From an uncultured Eggerthellaceae bacterium (GTDB taxonomy: Bacteria; Actinomycetota; Coriobacteriia; Coriobacteriales; Eggerthellaceae), in contig CAJUSL010000022.1 in NCBI GenBank assembly GCA_910589135.1, positions 7,626-24,990 of the forward strand: a stretch of 17,365 bases of DNA, written 5' to 3'. Positions 17,326 to 17,365 of the stretch are shown one piece after another. A program made the position numbers and the translations under genes. The notes beneath the pieces are model-generated. The model saw only the letters and a list, made by a program, of their open reading frames with translations. It was not told the DNA's origin and did not search any database. Within the stretch, counting starts at the first letter, position 1. Each line of letters opens with the position of its first letter.

Positions 17326-17365
17326 GTCGGTCTTCCACAGCCCGTGGATCTTGCAGAACTCGTAG
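17320..17365 (-). CDS. C-terminal end of superoxide reductase (desulfoferrodoxin family), truncated by window edge
   Basis: Only 14 residues are visible: YEFCKIHGLWKTDL and a TAA stop. The Cys-x-x-His-Gly-Leu-Trp ending is the pattern by which superoxide reductases supply the Cys and His ligands of their catalytic iron centre. Such enzymes reduce superoxide without releasing oxygen, which suits an anaerobe. The frame covers the last 46 bases of the window and nothing upstream can be seen, so the subclass (with or without the rubredoxin-like domain) is unknown. Confidence 0.65.
   Translation of the reverse strand, partial: YEFCKIHGLWKTDL

Overview
The window is about 17.4 kb of high-GC DNA in which every supported gene lies on the minus strand, so transcription runs from high to low coordinates. 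Gene content and protein style suggest an anaerobic actinobacterium of the Coriobacteriia, most likely the Eggerthellaceae (Eggerthella/Gordonibacter-like). The reasons are the high GC, a superoxide-reductase tail, molybdate uptake and molybdenum-cofactor genes, a hydrogenase maturation protease, and an actinobacterial-style orphan winged-helix regulator beside glnA. The genus is inferred by recall, not tested.

Layout in order of transcription: (1) At the right edge is the last 14 codons of a superoxide reductase. Next comes rpmE (L31), with its own promoter, a foldable leader, a very long Ala/Glu-rich C-terminal extension and a clear Rho-independent terminator. (2) A tight glnA - atypical response regulator - polA run follows, with gaps of 1 and 14 bp. 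(3) A near-consensus promoter overlaid by a perfect 16-bp palindrome drives modA-modB-modC (molybdate ABC import), followed by moaA-moaC (first step of molybdenum-cofactor synthesis) and then pyk (pyruvate kinase), 30 bp on. (4) A 225-bp gap between pyk and yebC holds a large 20-bp-stem hairpin and the yebC promoter. (5) yebC, a small membrane protein, an M52 hydrogenase-type maturation protease and mfd are closely spaced. mfd runs off the left edge after about 974 codons.

Most genes are housekeeping. The centre is a coherent molybdenum module: import, control at a probable operator, and cofactor synthesis. The least ordinary items are a ModB permease with a secreted N-terminal domain of about 230 residues, a regulator whose phospho-acceptor Asp is replaced by Glu, a PolA with a dead proofreading domain, an L31 with an extension longer than its core, the L31 leader, and the pyk-yebC hairpin element. 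No tRNA, rRNA, CRISPR array, insertion sequence or phage gene was seen, and no gene-free stretch exceeds 300 bases.
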